Assembly: GCA_003116975.1 (NCBI GenBank)
Contig: BGKB01000079.1
Coordinates: 186,001-250,000, forward strand
DNA: 64,000 bases
Direction of reading: 5' to 3'
From: Aurantiochytrium sp. KH105
Taxonomy: Eukaryota; Sar; Bigyra; Thraustochytrida; Thraustochytriidae
Shown here: in pieces, positions 34,155-43,444 of the stretch
How the letters are laid out: each line of letters starts with the position of its first letter
How positions within the stretch are numbered: the first letter of the stretch is position 1
The notes under the pieces: model-generated
Told to the model about the DNA's origin: nothing
The model's input: the letters and a program-made list of their open reading frames with translations, nothing else
The model's database searches: none
Translations under genes and position numbers: made by a program

Positions 34155-35420
34155 ATGAAGACTGCACGATGCTTTGCGGACGTCTTTCAGGCGCCTTCGC
34201 TGGAGTCTGGCCAGCATCATCTCCTCGCTCAGCGCAACGCGAGTCATCAGCAGCAAGCACCCGACCAAGAGGAAGAAAAGGAAGGCGGTGGTGATGCTCA
34301 GCGCCGGTCGCCCCGCGTTCTCAAATTCGACGTTGTCAGAAGAAAGGGCAAGCTCAATGTGCTTTACAAAAAATGCCTACTCTGCGTCGATGACGCCCAG
34401 ATGGCGCTTTACATGGCCGACATTGACGGATATGGAGCGATCAAACCCCCGGCGCAACTTATTCCCATTGAGCAAATTTTATCTGCTCGGCAAATCAAAA
34501 CGGGCAAGTGCGCTTTTCAGCTTTCTGTACGCGTGTACTTTTTTGATGGAATTCACGCGGCGCGACCGAACCAAGAGAAGATCGTCCACTTTCTTGCTGC
34601 GACGCCAGTCCAAGCAGCAGAGTGGGTGGAAAGCATCAACGCCGTCGTGAAGCAACGCGCACCGCCGACGACGCCTCCTGCGATGACGCCTTCTGTAATG
34701 ACGCCTCCAGTGATGACGTCTCTTGCCATGACGCCTCCCCCGAAGCCGCCAAAGCCCATGCATATGCGCCCGGCACACGTCTTGGCATCTGCATCTCCGA
34801 CGACGGATGCTCAGTCGATATCTGCGCCGACAGTCTCAACGACTACGACAGCGACAACGCCCGACTGCGCCGAAACTCTCCATCAAAGTTTACAGCATGC
34901 CGATGATGATGGAAAGACTCGGGGACCATCCAAAAGTCAACCGCCCTTGCCTCCACGGCCGTCACCGGTTTCGACCCCGCGCTCACCACCGAGTCCGGCA
35001 GCGACGCTTTCACCTCTGAGCGCTGCGCAGGGCATGCCAGTCCCACCTCCGCCATCGCCCGCGTCCCCGCTGCCAACGCCGCTGCACTTGCGGCCTCTTC
35101 CAGCGCTCCCAGCCGGTATAGAGCAAACGGATGCTGTTGGTATGGAGCAAACGGATGCTGTTCCTCCCTCGAATAGCGAGCCTCCGGTACCACCTCCTCG
35201 CCAGCAGAGTCTGCCGGGCTGGACCTCGGAAAGCAGCGAGACGACGCCCGCACCAGATAGTATGCAGCAGAAAAACAACACGGAGCGTAAAGAGCTCATG
35301 AATCGGCAATACCCCTCCGGGAAGCCAGGGATCCACCGTGAGCCTGTCGACCCTCGAGCAAATCCGTTTGCTGCGGCACTTCGGCGTCTCCTCGGCAATG
35401 ATGACGTAAGTCTCCAGTAA
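34155..35420 (+). CDS. PH-domain protein with proline-rich tail
   Basis: The 421-residue protein starts at the ATG at 34155. Residues about 50-175 look like a pleckstrin-homology domain. There is a beta-sheet run (VLKFDVVRRKGKLNVLYKKC ...), then FQLSVRVYFFDG and a terminal helix, PVQAAEWVESINAVVKQR, with the conserved tryptophan. PH domains bind phosphoinositides or proteins at membranes. The tail has M-T-P-P repeats, PxxP motifs that could bind SH3/WW domains, and a 24-base duplication encoding EQTDAVG twice near residue 320. The last codons contain GTAAGT at 35405, a consensus donor. An unspliced read-through end is therefore possible, and the true C-terminus may lie in a further exon. Confidence 0.75.
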   Translation: MKTARCFADVFQAPSLESGQHHLLAQRNASHQQQAPDQEEEKEGGGDAQRRSPRVLKFDVVRRKGKLNVLYKKCLLCVDDAQMALYMADIDGYGAIKPPAQLIPIEQILSARQIKTGKCAFQLSVRVYFFDGIHAARPNQEKIVHFLAATPVQAAEWVESINAVVKQRAPPTTPPAMTPSVMTPPVMTSLAMTPPPKPPKPMHMRPAHVLASASPTTDAQSISAPTVSTTTTATTPDCAETLHQSLQHADDDGKTRGPSKSQPPLPPRPSPVSTPRSPPSPAATLSPLSAAQGMPVPPPPSPASPLPTPLHLRPLPALPAGIEQTDAVGMEQTDAVPPSNSEPPVPPPRQQSLPGWTSESSETTPAPDSMQQKNNTERKELMNRQYPSGKPGIHREPVDPRANPFAAALRRLLGNDDVSLQ

Positions 35421-35438
35421 AAGAGGTTTTGACACTAG

Positions 35439-35562
35439 CCTATCCCTTTCTCAATACTTTGTCCGCAATACGCTCGTGTCCGGTGAAGAAGTTCCAGCTG
35501 TATTCGTGTCGTGTCAATCCGAACCTATCCCTTTCTCAATATTTTGTCCGCAATACGCTCGT
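35439..35562. repeat. 39-bp direct repeat duplicating the 3' end of the coiled-coil gene
   Basis: Positions 35439-35477 and 35524-35562 match at 38 of 39 bases, 85 bases apart. The right copy is the last 12 codons plus stop of the minus-strand gene. The left copy lies beyond that stop and would encode the same ERIADKxLRKG end on the minus strand. Confidence 0.95.
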
Positions 35563-36043
35563 AGCCACTGAGCGCGGCTTCGAGCTCGTCGAGACGTTGA
35601 CGCAGCGGGCTAAGATCGGTGAGGTTCTGGCTGAGCGTTTGCGTGCGAGCGGCAATCTCTTCTGCGACGCGAAGGTTTGCATCGACAATCATCCCGGTCT
35701 CCTTGTGAGCATCGTGGTATATTTGGGCATGTTGCTTGGTTGCATCACATGCCTCCATCATGCTTGCACGGAGAACTTTGAGCAGCATTGCAAACTCCGC
35801 GCCAAGTCGTGTACTGCTCAAGGAGAGCGCCTTGATTTGGGCTTCCGCGTCGTCGCCAAAGAATTTGCGCTCTTTGCGTGCAGCAGCAGAGCTCCCGCTC
35901 GTCTTTCCCCCCCTTTCACTCTCGCTGTTTTCACGACGGTCGTGACTACGTCTTTCAAAGCCGAGAGACGCGTCGTGCACTGCTGCAGCAACTGCCTCTG
36001 TCTCGGCTCCGCTCGCACGAGCGTCTTCGGGTACGTGAAGCAT
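35525..36043 (-). CDS. Small coiled-coil protein, possibly BLOC-1/BORC-like
   Basis: The 172-residue protein starts at the ATG at 36043. The frame extends 19 codons further without an ATG. Residues 1-65 are polar and probably disordered. Residues about 70-170 form long helices with heptad-like spacing, including SLSSTRLGAEFAMLLKVLRA and LSPLRQRLDELEAALSGYERI. The length and the two-helix pattern resemble subunits of the lysosome-positioning complexes BLOC-1 and BORC. No diagnostic residue is present, so this is only a suggestion. It is convergent with the PH gene and divergent with the NUP50 gene. Confidence 0.6.
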   Translation of the reverse strand: MLHVPEDARASGAETEAVAAAVHDASLGFERRSHDRRENSESERGGKTSGSSAAARKERKFFGDDAEAQIKALSLSSTRLGAEFAMLLKVLRASMMEACDATKQHAQIYHDAHKETGMIVDANLRVAEEIAARTQTLSQNLTDLSPLRQRLDELEAALSGYERIADKILRKG

Positions 36044-36695
36044 GCTGCCGCCGTTTCCAAGAAAGGAAAGCGTTGATGCGACGCAACGTGCGGGCGTCAC
36101 AGCCGCGTGTGACGAAAGCAGATGCTCGACGGCGACCTTCTCGCGCTTTTATTCCCCCCCCCGCGCCAGCACTTGCCGCCGTCTGCTCGCTGATGTCGCA
36201 CGCTCGGTCTGATCTCGGCTGGGCTGGGCTGTCTTTTGGTGATCCTCTCTGATCTGACTTTGCGCAGTGCAATTCGTTCGAAGACGCAAATGCTGTGCAG
36301 CCCGTAGAAAAGTCAATCTGCGAAAGCAAGGAGAATTTTCCGCTGGCGGACGAGATTTCAATACGTCGTACGATGCGCTGCGCTGTATGATTCTGTGCTG
36401 CCAAGTCGTTGCTGCAGCTGCAGACGCTGACGAAGGCCAGATGATCGTCTCGTGTGAACATCTTAAAATAAAAGTTAGTAACGTCTCTTCGAGGACGTTT
36501 TCCCGTAACGCTATAACGACTCGCCGGTCAATGAGCCGCCGCCGGCCGCAAACCATCGATCAAGATCGAGGCTCATCGCTTGCGATCTACGGCGGCCGCG
36601 GCTGCGCGAGGGGGGGCGGCGGCGGGCTTTGCGCGGGAAGGAACGCGTGTTACAGCTGCGCAGAAGCGTGAAATAGAGCCTTGGTCGCAAGAACC
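36044..36695. promoter_or_regulatory. Divergent intergenic region upstream of NUP50-like gene
   Basis: About 650 bases lie between divergent starts. A C9 run occurs near 36155 and a GGGGGGCGGCGGCGGG block near 36612. No gene is seen. Confidence 0.5.
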
Positions 36696-38243
36696 ATGGG
36701 CAAGCGGCGAGGCGAAGATGCCGGCATCGATATGCAAGTACAAAAGGAGTCGTACGACGTTGACGGCGGCGACGGCGCGGCGGACTCGTATGGCACAAGC
36801 GGCACAGGCGAGTCGCGCGCCGACAGCTCCATTCTTCAGGCTCGCTCCTTCCGGCGCGCCAAACGGAGAAGCAACGCCCCTTTTGCCTCTTCGAGTGGCA
36901 GCAGCGGCGGGGGCGGCCTCTTCGCGGGCGTCAACCTCACAGCAGGTCTGAGCGGGGCGAGCGCCCCGCCAGCGTTTGGCTCGTCGTCTTCGTCTTCGTC
37001 TTCGTCGTTGTCATCGTCTTCTTCGTCTTCGTCGTCCGCCGGCGGGCTCTTTGGCGGGTCGAACCCAACGCGTTCATCCCTCACAGCATTGCCGACGCCA
37101 CCTGCCAAGCCTACAGCAACCCCCGCGACCAATGGGTCGAGTACGAGCGACCAAAATGGGTTTTGGGGGCTCTCGTCCGGTTCGGGAAGCGCGAACTCCT
37201 CTGCATCGGACGAGCACTTGAAGCGGATGGCTGCTTTGAACAAGAGCTTTTGCAAGTGGGTAGACCGAGAAATGGACAAGACGGAGACCAAGCCGCTCGT
37301 CGACGGTGTGCTGGAATACATTCGTTATGCAGCGGCCGAAAAGAAGCGAGAAAACGTGAATGGCGGTTTAAACGCGGGTGCAGGCCTTGGATCTTCTTCC
37401 TCGTCGTCTTCCTCAACGTCAATGAACGGCTCCTCAAGCAAAAGCGGTGGTGGCCTCTTTAGTGCGACTCCACCGCCTTCTACGTCGGCCAAGGCGTCGA
37501 CCTCATCGACCAGCTCTGCTGACTCGGGAGGCTCGTCGTCGACCACGACCACGGCCCCGTCCGGAGGTTCATTGTTCTCGGCAGCGCCTTCGAGCGGGGG
37601 GCTCTTTGGAAGTAGTTCCACGAGCACGGGTGCGATGAAGCCCTTCGACTTTAGCGGCGGTGTCAAATCCGGATCGACGTCCCTCTTTGGTAGCAGCAGC
37701 AGCAGCAGCAGCAGCTCAACCTCCTCAATGACTCCAGGGGGCGGCGGTCTTTTTGGCTCCTCCGGAGCCAGTGCGCCCGGCGCTGGAGCCACCGTGGGTG
37801 GTGCTGGGGACGACGACGGCGGCGATACGGCTGCGCAAGAGGGAGAAACCAAAGTAGAGGACTCGATTCGGGATGACGAGACCCAAATCGTCAAGACGCG
37901 CGCCAAAATCTTTTACCTCAAGGAGGGATCGTGGATTTCTAAGGGTCTTGGTCACCTTTCGCTTTTGCAAGAAAAGGAAAGCAAGCGGGCCTATGTGGTT
38001 CTTCGTTCCGACGCAGGCCGTATTACCGCCAACATTCCCTTGCTCAAGGGCATGCACACATCAGTTGAGGAGAAGGCCAAGTCCGTGCGCTTCGCCGCCG
38101 TCTCTTACTCCGAGGACGGAGACGGCAATCCTGTTGCCGAGAATGACGGCAAGATCGTCCCATTCATGGTGCGCGTCAAGACGGCGCAGGAGGCCAATGA
38201 CCTCAAGGCCAAGATCGACTCTTGCCTTGAGCAAGTTCCCTAA
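36696..38243 (+). CDS. NUP50/Nup2-like FG nucleoporin with Ran-binding domain
   Basis: The 515-residue protein starts at the ATG at 36696. The N-terminus MGKRRGEDAG followed by RSFRRAKRRSN at about 50 matches the importin-alpha-binding basic segments of NUP50. The central region is Ser/Gly-rich with several GLFG and SLFG/LFS repeats between serine tracts. These form the permeability-barrier FG region. Residues about 390-512 form a Ran-binding (PH-like) domain, with KIFYLKEGSWISKGLGHLSL, RITANIPL and a terminal helix, ANDLKAKIDSCLEQV. NUP50 proteins sit on the nuclear basket and speed cargo release and importin recycling. Serine runs are encoded by mixed TCG/TCT and AGC codons, which suggests selection on the protein rather than simple DNA slippage alone. 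Confidence 0.9.
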   Translation: MGKRRGEDAGIDMQVQKESYDVDGGDGAADSYGTSGTGESRADSSILQARSFRRAKRRSNAPFASSSGSSGGGGLFAGVNLTAGLSGASAPPAFGSSSSSSSSSLSSSSSSSSSAGGLFGGSNPTRSSLTALPTPPAKPTATPATNGSSTSDQNGFWGLSSGSGSANSSASDEHLKRMAALNKSFCKWVDREMDKTETKPLVDGVLEYIRYAAAEKKRENVNGGLNAGAGLGSSSSSSSSTSMNGSSSKSGGGLFSATPPPSTSAKASTSSTSSADSGGSSSTTTTAPSGGSLFSAAPSSGGLFGSSSTSTGAMKPFDFSGGVKSGSTSLFGSSSSSSSSSTSSMTPGGGGLFGSSGASAPGAGATVGGAGDDDGGDTAAQEGETKVEDSIRDDETQIVKTRAKIFYLKEGSWISKGLGHLSLLQEKESKRAYVVLRSDAGRITANIPLLKGMHTSVEEKAKSVRFAAVSYSEDGDGNPVAENDGKIVPFMVRVKTAQEANDLKAKIDSCLEQVP

Positions 38244-38867
38244 CAAACAATTGTGAATCCCTACATCGGAAAGAAGCATCATACACTTTTTGAAATCTTT
38301 CGTTCCAGTCAGAGTAGCTTTGCATTCAGAAGGTTATGAAGCTTGTCTCCTGCACGCTCTCGGCCCACAAAAGCTACGCGGTGTGTGGGTAAGCACCTGT
38401 TCGCCTGCGTTTTGCTTTTGGCAAAGTGTCGTCGTTAGCTTGTTTATCCTTCACTTTCGCGTAGGGCGCAGCTATGGTGAACTTGTAAGCTTCCCAAGCC
38501 ACGCGGGGTAATTACGAAAGCAGACGGCTTCCCGCGCACGAGCGGGCAAGCCTCGCGCTTGTCGCCAGCGCCGCACCGCTTCGCTGCGTGGCGAGGGCGC
38601 GCCGTCCCGCGGCACAGCACAGCACCGTGCCGCGAAAGCACTGTGCAAGCCTCACCCAAGGTGAAGGGAGGCGGGACGACGTGACTTGAGCTTTCTGGCA
38701 CCAGCTGCCGCGTCCACGAAAACTGCGCGCGCGCGCTGTCAGCAAGCTTCATTCACGTCGCGGAGCAGAGCGTGTCCAAGGGATTTCTTGTGAAGCCAAG
38801 AGTCTTCGTCGCACGCGATCTCAGTTTACAGAGGTGAAAAGAAGAAGAAGAAGAAGAAGAAGGCAAG
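38244..38867. other. Intergenic region
   Basis: About 620 bases lie between two co-oriented genes. No gene is seen. An AAGAAGAAGAAG tract (38840-38861) lies just before the next ATG. Confidence 0.55.
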
Positions 38868-40540
38868 ATGCGGCGTCCCGCTGGACGTGCGTGGAGGGGA
38901 ATATCTGACACGATGGGGCGCTCGGAGCTAGACGCCATCCTACAAAATGACGAGCTCCCTGGTGAGCGAACCAATGGCAGCAATGAAGTCGAGAATCTGG
39001 ACGACTCTTCTGCTTCGAGTGAAGAAGACGAGGATGATGACTTTGCACCTCCACGTGGTTCCAAACGAACAATCGCTACATCCAGAGGCTCGCGTGCAAG
39101 GCCTGGTATCACGGACGTAGAGGAGGATGACGTCGCACGCAATCACCGTTCTGGCAAGCTCAACTCTACGAGCAGCAGCAGCGGCAGCAGCAACAGTAAC
39201 AGGAACAGTGACCAGCGGAGCGGAGAAAACCCTGCCCCCGAAAGGATCAGTTCTGGCAGACTGAGCCAGGTACGGACGCGGCGAGCAATGTCTACGATCC
39301 CGGCTTCATCAACATCAAGCACGCTCAAGTCGAGCCAAACACCCAGCCAAACCTCACGGGGATTCAATCTGCACATCTCTGACGATGAAGAAATAAACAG
39401 CAGTGGTATCGAGGATGAGGAAGACGAAGAATACGAGGCCAACCTCGCGCGGAACCGCGCAGCCGGCGCAGGCGGTATCCAGGGTAGCGGCGACCAGAAT
39501 GCCAACGCTGCCCGGGACCCAGAGGTCGAACGACTTGCGGAGATGAGCCGTGATAAGGCTCGAAAACGCCGCGAGCAGCAGCGGAAGCGCTCTTCCAGAA
39601 CTCTCAACCCTGACACATCTGCAAACTCCAGTGACTCCACAAATAATGCTCGGAAGAGCAGCACCAGCAGCAGCACTGATGGGGCGGGCAATACAACGCG
39701 GAGCGCAGCGAAGAAGAGGAAAACAGAAAAGGATGGGTCAGACTCGCCGGCGTCAAGCTCCAGTGCAAACTCCACAGGTGCTTCTTGTGGACCCAACAAA
39801 GGTGCGATCTTGACTGGAAAAAACGAAGCCAACGACGCAAATGGTAATAGTGCGAGAGGGGACACGCTTAAGGATGCAAATGATGCTGCCAAGTCTGCAG
39901 TGAACGACGAAGCTGATATTTCCAAGAGCGTGATGGAGTCGCTTTGTTGCTCGATTACACTGGAACCCCTTGATGATCCAGTGGTAGCTGCCGACGGCTT
40001 CACATATGAACGGTTTGCAATCCAAAGCTGGTTCGATGCGGCTCAAGACGAGATTCTCTCGCCGGTAACGCTTGAGCCCCTGCAGCACATGATGCTGACG
40101 CCAAACCTCATTTGTAAGCAAATCATCACAGAGCTTAATGAGCGCAAGCGAGGGATTCTACCGGTGCGGGACCCCTCGATCATTGCCGGCGTCAAGCGCT
40201 CGCCTGAGGCCGAAGCCGCGGTGAAGCTCTTCAAGAAGCGTCAGTGCACGGCGCTCTACAATCGCGTCCGCGAGCTCGAAAAGAAACGCCCGCACCAGGC
40301 CGTGAAACGAAAGCAACGCGAGGATCCTGTCCGTCGTCTCAAGCGTACAGCATGTTGGCATGTTGACTCTGGGAAAAAGCCCCCTCCTGGCGAAAACCCT
40401 ATCGACGAGGCTTCTGATGACGAAGTCCAATTCGTGCGAGGGCCGCCACGCCGTGTTGCGGTCTGCTCAGAATGCCATCGTTGCAACAAGTGCCACATTC
40501 CTCACTCTCAGTTGACGGTGGAAATTTGTGATCAGAACAT

Positions 40541-40573
<33 letters not shown>

Positions 40574-40937
40574 CGATGACCCTTTCAAGCAGGGCGAAGA
40601 CGATGATGATCTGAGCTCGAATTGTGATGACGATGAAGGCAACGAAGACAACAACAACGAAAACAACGGTAATGACGATGACGAAAACGATGGGGATTAC
40701 GATGATGGTGATGATGACGACGATGACGAGGATGATGGCGACTATGATGCCAATAATGACGCTGGAGATGAAGGAGAACGCGAAGGCGAAGACGGTCTTG
40801 CAGCAGCCGGCGCGACGGCTGCTAATGAGTATGGAGACGGCTCTTCAAATGCAATGAACGCCGATGAGTCTGCGAATTCTGGCGGAACAGCTGGAAGACG
40901 TCGCTCTCGCCGCACTCGTGCAAGCGCTTCCGCGTGA
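38868..40937 (+). CDS. U-box domain protein, putative E3 ubiquitin ligase
   Basis: The 689-residue protein starts at the ATG at 38868, after a GAA repeat leader. A U-box lies at about 355-425: CCSITLEPLDDPVVAADGFTYER, then W near IQSWF, SPVTLEPL and N/L residues of the final helix. U-boxes recruit E2 enzymes. The N-terminal 350 residues are disordered, acidic and serine-rich with basic patches (AAKKRKTEK), probably nuclear. Downstream is a helical basic region (LYNRVRELEKKRP) and a cysteine/histidine cluster, CSECHRCNKCH, near 545 that may bind zinc. The C-terminal 130 residues are strongly acidic with Asp and Asn runs encoded by GAT/GAC repeats, and end in a basic RRRSRRTR. I recognise no other U-box subfamily domain. 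Confidence 0.85.
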
Positions 40938-41390
40938 CCCAAACACCAAGCGTTCTCTGTTTATATAATAAGATAACAACGCTCATGCTACTTTACACAC
41001 TATCTGTCTACTCGTGCAGCAGAGAGATAGACGGTGCGCGGTACGGCTGAAGGATTTCGCTTTCGCTTTCGCTTTGCAGCGAAGCGCGCTTCCGCACATA
41101 GGTTTTACGAAGGAATCATACACTCTATTGATAAACGCCAATGACAGTGTGGTATAGGCCTAAACACTTCTATGACAAGGTCTCTTTCGTGCATTTGCCT
41201 TTGTGTAAAAGTCGGTAAAAGCAGTGTGCGCTGCACGTGCCGAGCTGTGAAGCATTTTCTCAAGGCCGCAAGGCCGCGCGAGACCCAAGACCCCCACGTC
41301 CGGGGCGAGCGGGCGCACGCGAGAGAGAGGACAGCCACCGACTGCCCGCACCGAAGGCCTGCATCTCCCTCCCATTCTCTGGACGGGAGC
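40938..41390. other. Intergenic region and leader of the ALDH-like gene
   Basis: About 450 bases. The ALDH-like frame is open from an earlier ATG at 41172, but the 73 codons before 41391 encode Cys/Arg-rich sequence with no protein character. I treat them as leader. No other gene is seen. Confidence 0.5.
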
Positions 41391-43163
41391 ATGGCAACGC
41401 GCAGAGCGAGCAGCGGCGAGGTGGTCGGGTGGGAGGTAGTCAACGCGAAGCTGGACAACCTGGGCGCCCATGCCGAGGCGTGGGGCGCGCTGCGGCCTTC
41501 GGAAAGACTGCAGTACCTGGGCAAGGTGAAGCGAGCCTTGCAACGCATGGACATTTATGCTTGGTGCGCCGATTCGGCCTTGCTGCAAGGCTGGGACATG
41601 AACACACGGTACGGCCAGAATGTGGCGGCCACCGAGACCAAAACAATTGCGTACTTTATCAAGGCCTATATTGAGGCGCTCATGGCCGCCTACAATGACA
41701 TGGTCGCCGCCGGCGACACGTACGAGAGCATCGGACCGAAACGCCAAGGTCTTCGCGTCGACACGCGCGAGAAAACGGGACGCAAGAGCGTGCATGTCCC
41801 GAGAAGTTTCGGAGAATGGGCTGCAGGGACGTCCTTGGATATCCTGCTCCAAGAAGGCGCTCCGGACCCTCGCGTGTCGCCCCCCGCAGTCAATCTTGCT
41901 CCGAGCCAAGTGTGCGTTGTTCTTGGCGGAGGCAGTCAATCGTACTTGTCTGTAAGTGACATCTTGCACCAGCTCTTCGTGGAGGGCCAGGTACCCCTCT
42001 TCAAGCACCATCACTTGCGTGCCTTCTCCGTGGGACCGGTAGGCAAGCTTTTCAGCAGCATCATCGAGGACGGCTTCATGGATCATGTTCTATGCGATCC
42101 ACTTACAACCCGCAGATTGGCAGCGGACCCTCGTGTTGGCGCCGTGCACGTCACGGGAAGCAAAGCGAGCCATGACGCGATTCTAAGACATCTTCGCTCG
42201 GCTGAGCAGGAAAAGCGCATGACGAGCCAGCTCAGCTGTGTCACGCCCTGGGTGGTGGTTCCTGGTGGCGATGAATGGACCCTGGGCGAGCTCGAGGCTC
42301 AGGCGAAGGCTGTGGTCAATGGTCTTGTTAAGCAGCAGGCATGTAATTGTTACGCTCCCAACATGCTCGTCATTGATGCGGACTGGCCCTCCAAGGAGAC
42401 CTTTCTCACGGAACTGCGAACTGCTCTTGCGTTGGCCCCGCAGCCGCCAGCATATTATCCGGGCACAAAAGAGCGATACGACAACCTCGTGGCCGCATAC
42501 GAAGGGCGCAGCGATGCCGTGCTTGAGTACATTGAGTCTCCCGAGCAGGAAGGTCTTGCTCCGGATTTTGTCCAGGATAACGATCCGCGAAAGCCGCTTC
42601 AAGTGCTACTCATTCTTCACAAGGTAAACATGAGGTCGTTTCAGCGCGCTCCTGCGTTTTCGATTGAGCCCTTTGCGCCCGTGCTAACGATTTGCGAGAT
42701 GGAAAACACGCTTAATGACGAAGCGCTCTTTCTCAAGCAGACGGCGAGATTTCTCAATAATCACGTCTTTGGCTCCCTCTCGTGCACGCTCATCGTGCAC
42801 TACAGCCTTCAGGGTTCGGAAGCTGTGGAAAAAGCTGTAGACGATCTGCGATATGGCTGTATATGTATCAATGGCTCCTCCTCGGCCATGTTTCTCGCCC
42901 CTAATGGCGTCTGGGGTGCCTTCCCGGGCGCTAGTGTCGACTTGGCCAAGTCAGGCATTGGTTTTGTGCACAACTGTCTCTTGCTATCCAATGTCGAAAA
43001 GGGCGTCCTGCGGCAAGCCTTTGCAACCAATGCGTCAGCACAAACAGATCACCCAGGGGAGAATCCAGGAAACACAACGCTCGTGCGTCGCAATGCAGAG
43101 TTCATGGTGCGCCCTAATCCTTGGCGACTTGCCAAGGTTGCGGGCGCGGCCATGTTTGGCTAG
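41391..43163 (+). CDS. Divergent aldehyde-dehydrogenase-superfamily protein
   Basis: 590 residues from the ATG at 41391 (context GGGAGCATGGC); an upstream in-frame ATG at 41172 would add 73 residues. The order of ALDH landmarks is recognisable. VGAVHVTGSKASHDAI resembles the 'FTGS' strand and helix. WVVVPGGDEW matches the 'PviV..da' segment. VVNGLVKQQACNCYAPNML matches the 'NxGQxC' catalytic loop, with Cys at about 318. EPFAPVLTICEM resembles 'EiFGPVl'. The final GAFPGASVDLAKSGIGF resembles the 'GGxxxSGxG' end. The segment that normally carries the general-base glutamate (E-L-G-G) reads QLSCVTP, so that Glu is absent. It may have another activity or be a non-catalytic paralog. Substrate and cofactor use are unknown. 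Confidence 0.8.
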   Translation: MATRRASSGEVVGWEVVNAKLDNLGAHAEAWGALRPSERLQYLGKVKRALQRMDIYAWCADSALLQGWDMNTRYGQNVAATETKTIAYFIKAYIEALMAAYNDMVAAGDTYESIGPKRQGLRVDTREKTGRKSVHVPRSFGEWAAGTSLDILLQEGAPDPRVSPPAVNLAPSQVCVVLGGGSQSYLSVSDILHQLFVEGQVPLFKHHHLRAFSVGPVGKLFSSIIEDGFMDHVLCDPLTTRRLAADPRVGAVHVTGSKASHDAILRHLRSAEQEKRMTSQLSCVTPWVVVPGGDEWTLGELEAQAKAVVNGLVKQQACNCYAPNMLVIDADWPSKETFLTELRTALALAPQPPAYYPGTKERYDNLVAAYEGRSDAVLEYIESPEQEGLAPDFVQDNDPRKPLQVLLILHKVNMRSFQRAPAFSIEPFAPVLTICEMENTLNDEALFLKQTARFLNNHVFGSLSCTLIVHYSLQGSEAVEKAVDDLRYGCICINGSSSAMFLAPNGVWGAFPGASVDLAKSGIGFVHNCLLLSNVEKGVLRQAFATNASAQTDHPGENPGNTTLVRRNAEFMVRPNPWRLAKVAGAAMFG

Positions 43164-43177
43164 CCAACCACGTTATT

Positions 43178-43201
43178 CACTCACTCACTCACTCACTCAC
43201 T
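43178..43201. repeat. CACT tetranucleotide repeat
   Basis: Six CACT units lie in the short convergent gap between the ALDH-like and ceramidase stop codons. The gap (43164-43444) holds nothing else recognised. Confidence 0.9.
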
Positions 43202-43444
43202 GACAGGCGCCGCGACTCCAGATGACACCGGGAGCCCGCATGCCTCCTACGCACGTTCTCAAGGCTTTCCATGCGAAAGATCGAGACTGGCTGTGGGCTG
43301 AACAGACTCTCGACTTTTGTGTGTTGTGGCATGCGTCTGGCTCGTTCGGCCTGCAACCCTCGTTCAACTTTCGTAGAAACTCCACAGCTTTTCGATTTTG
43401 TTCTTAATTTACCTTTCTGCTCTCGCCCTGACAGGCCAATCCAA

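Noticed and set aside
41172..41390. Upstream ATG adding 73 residues to the ALDH-like protein
   Set aside because: The added residues are Cys/Arg-rich without structure, and the ATG at 41391 has a better context and begins protein-like sequence.
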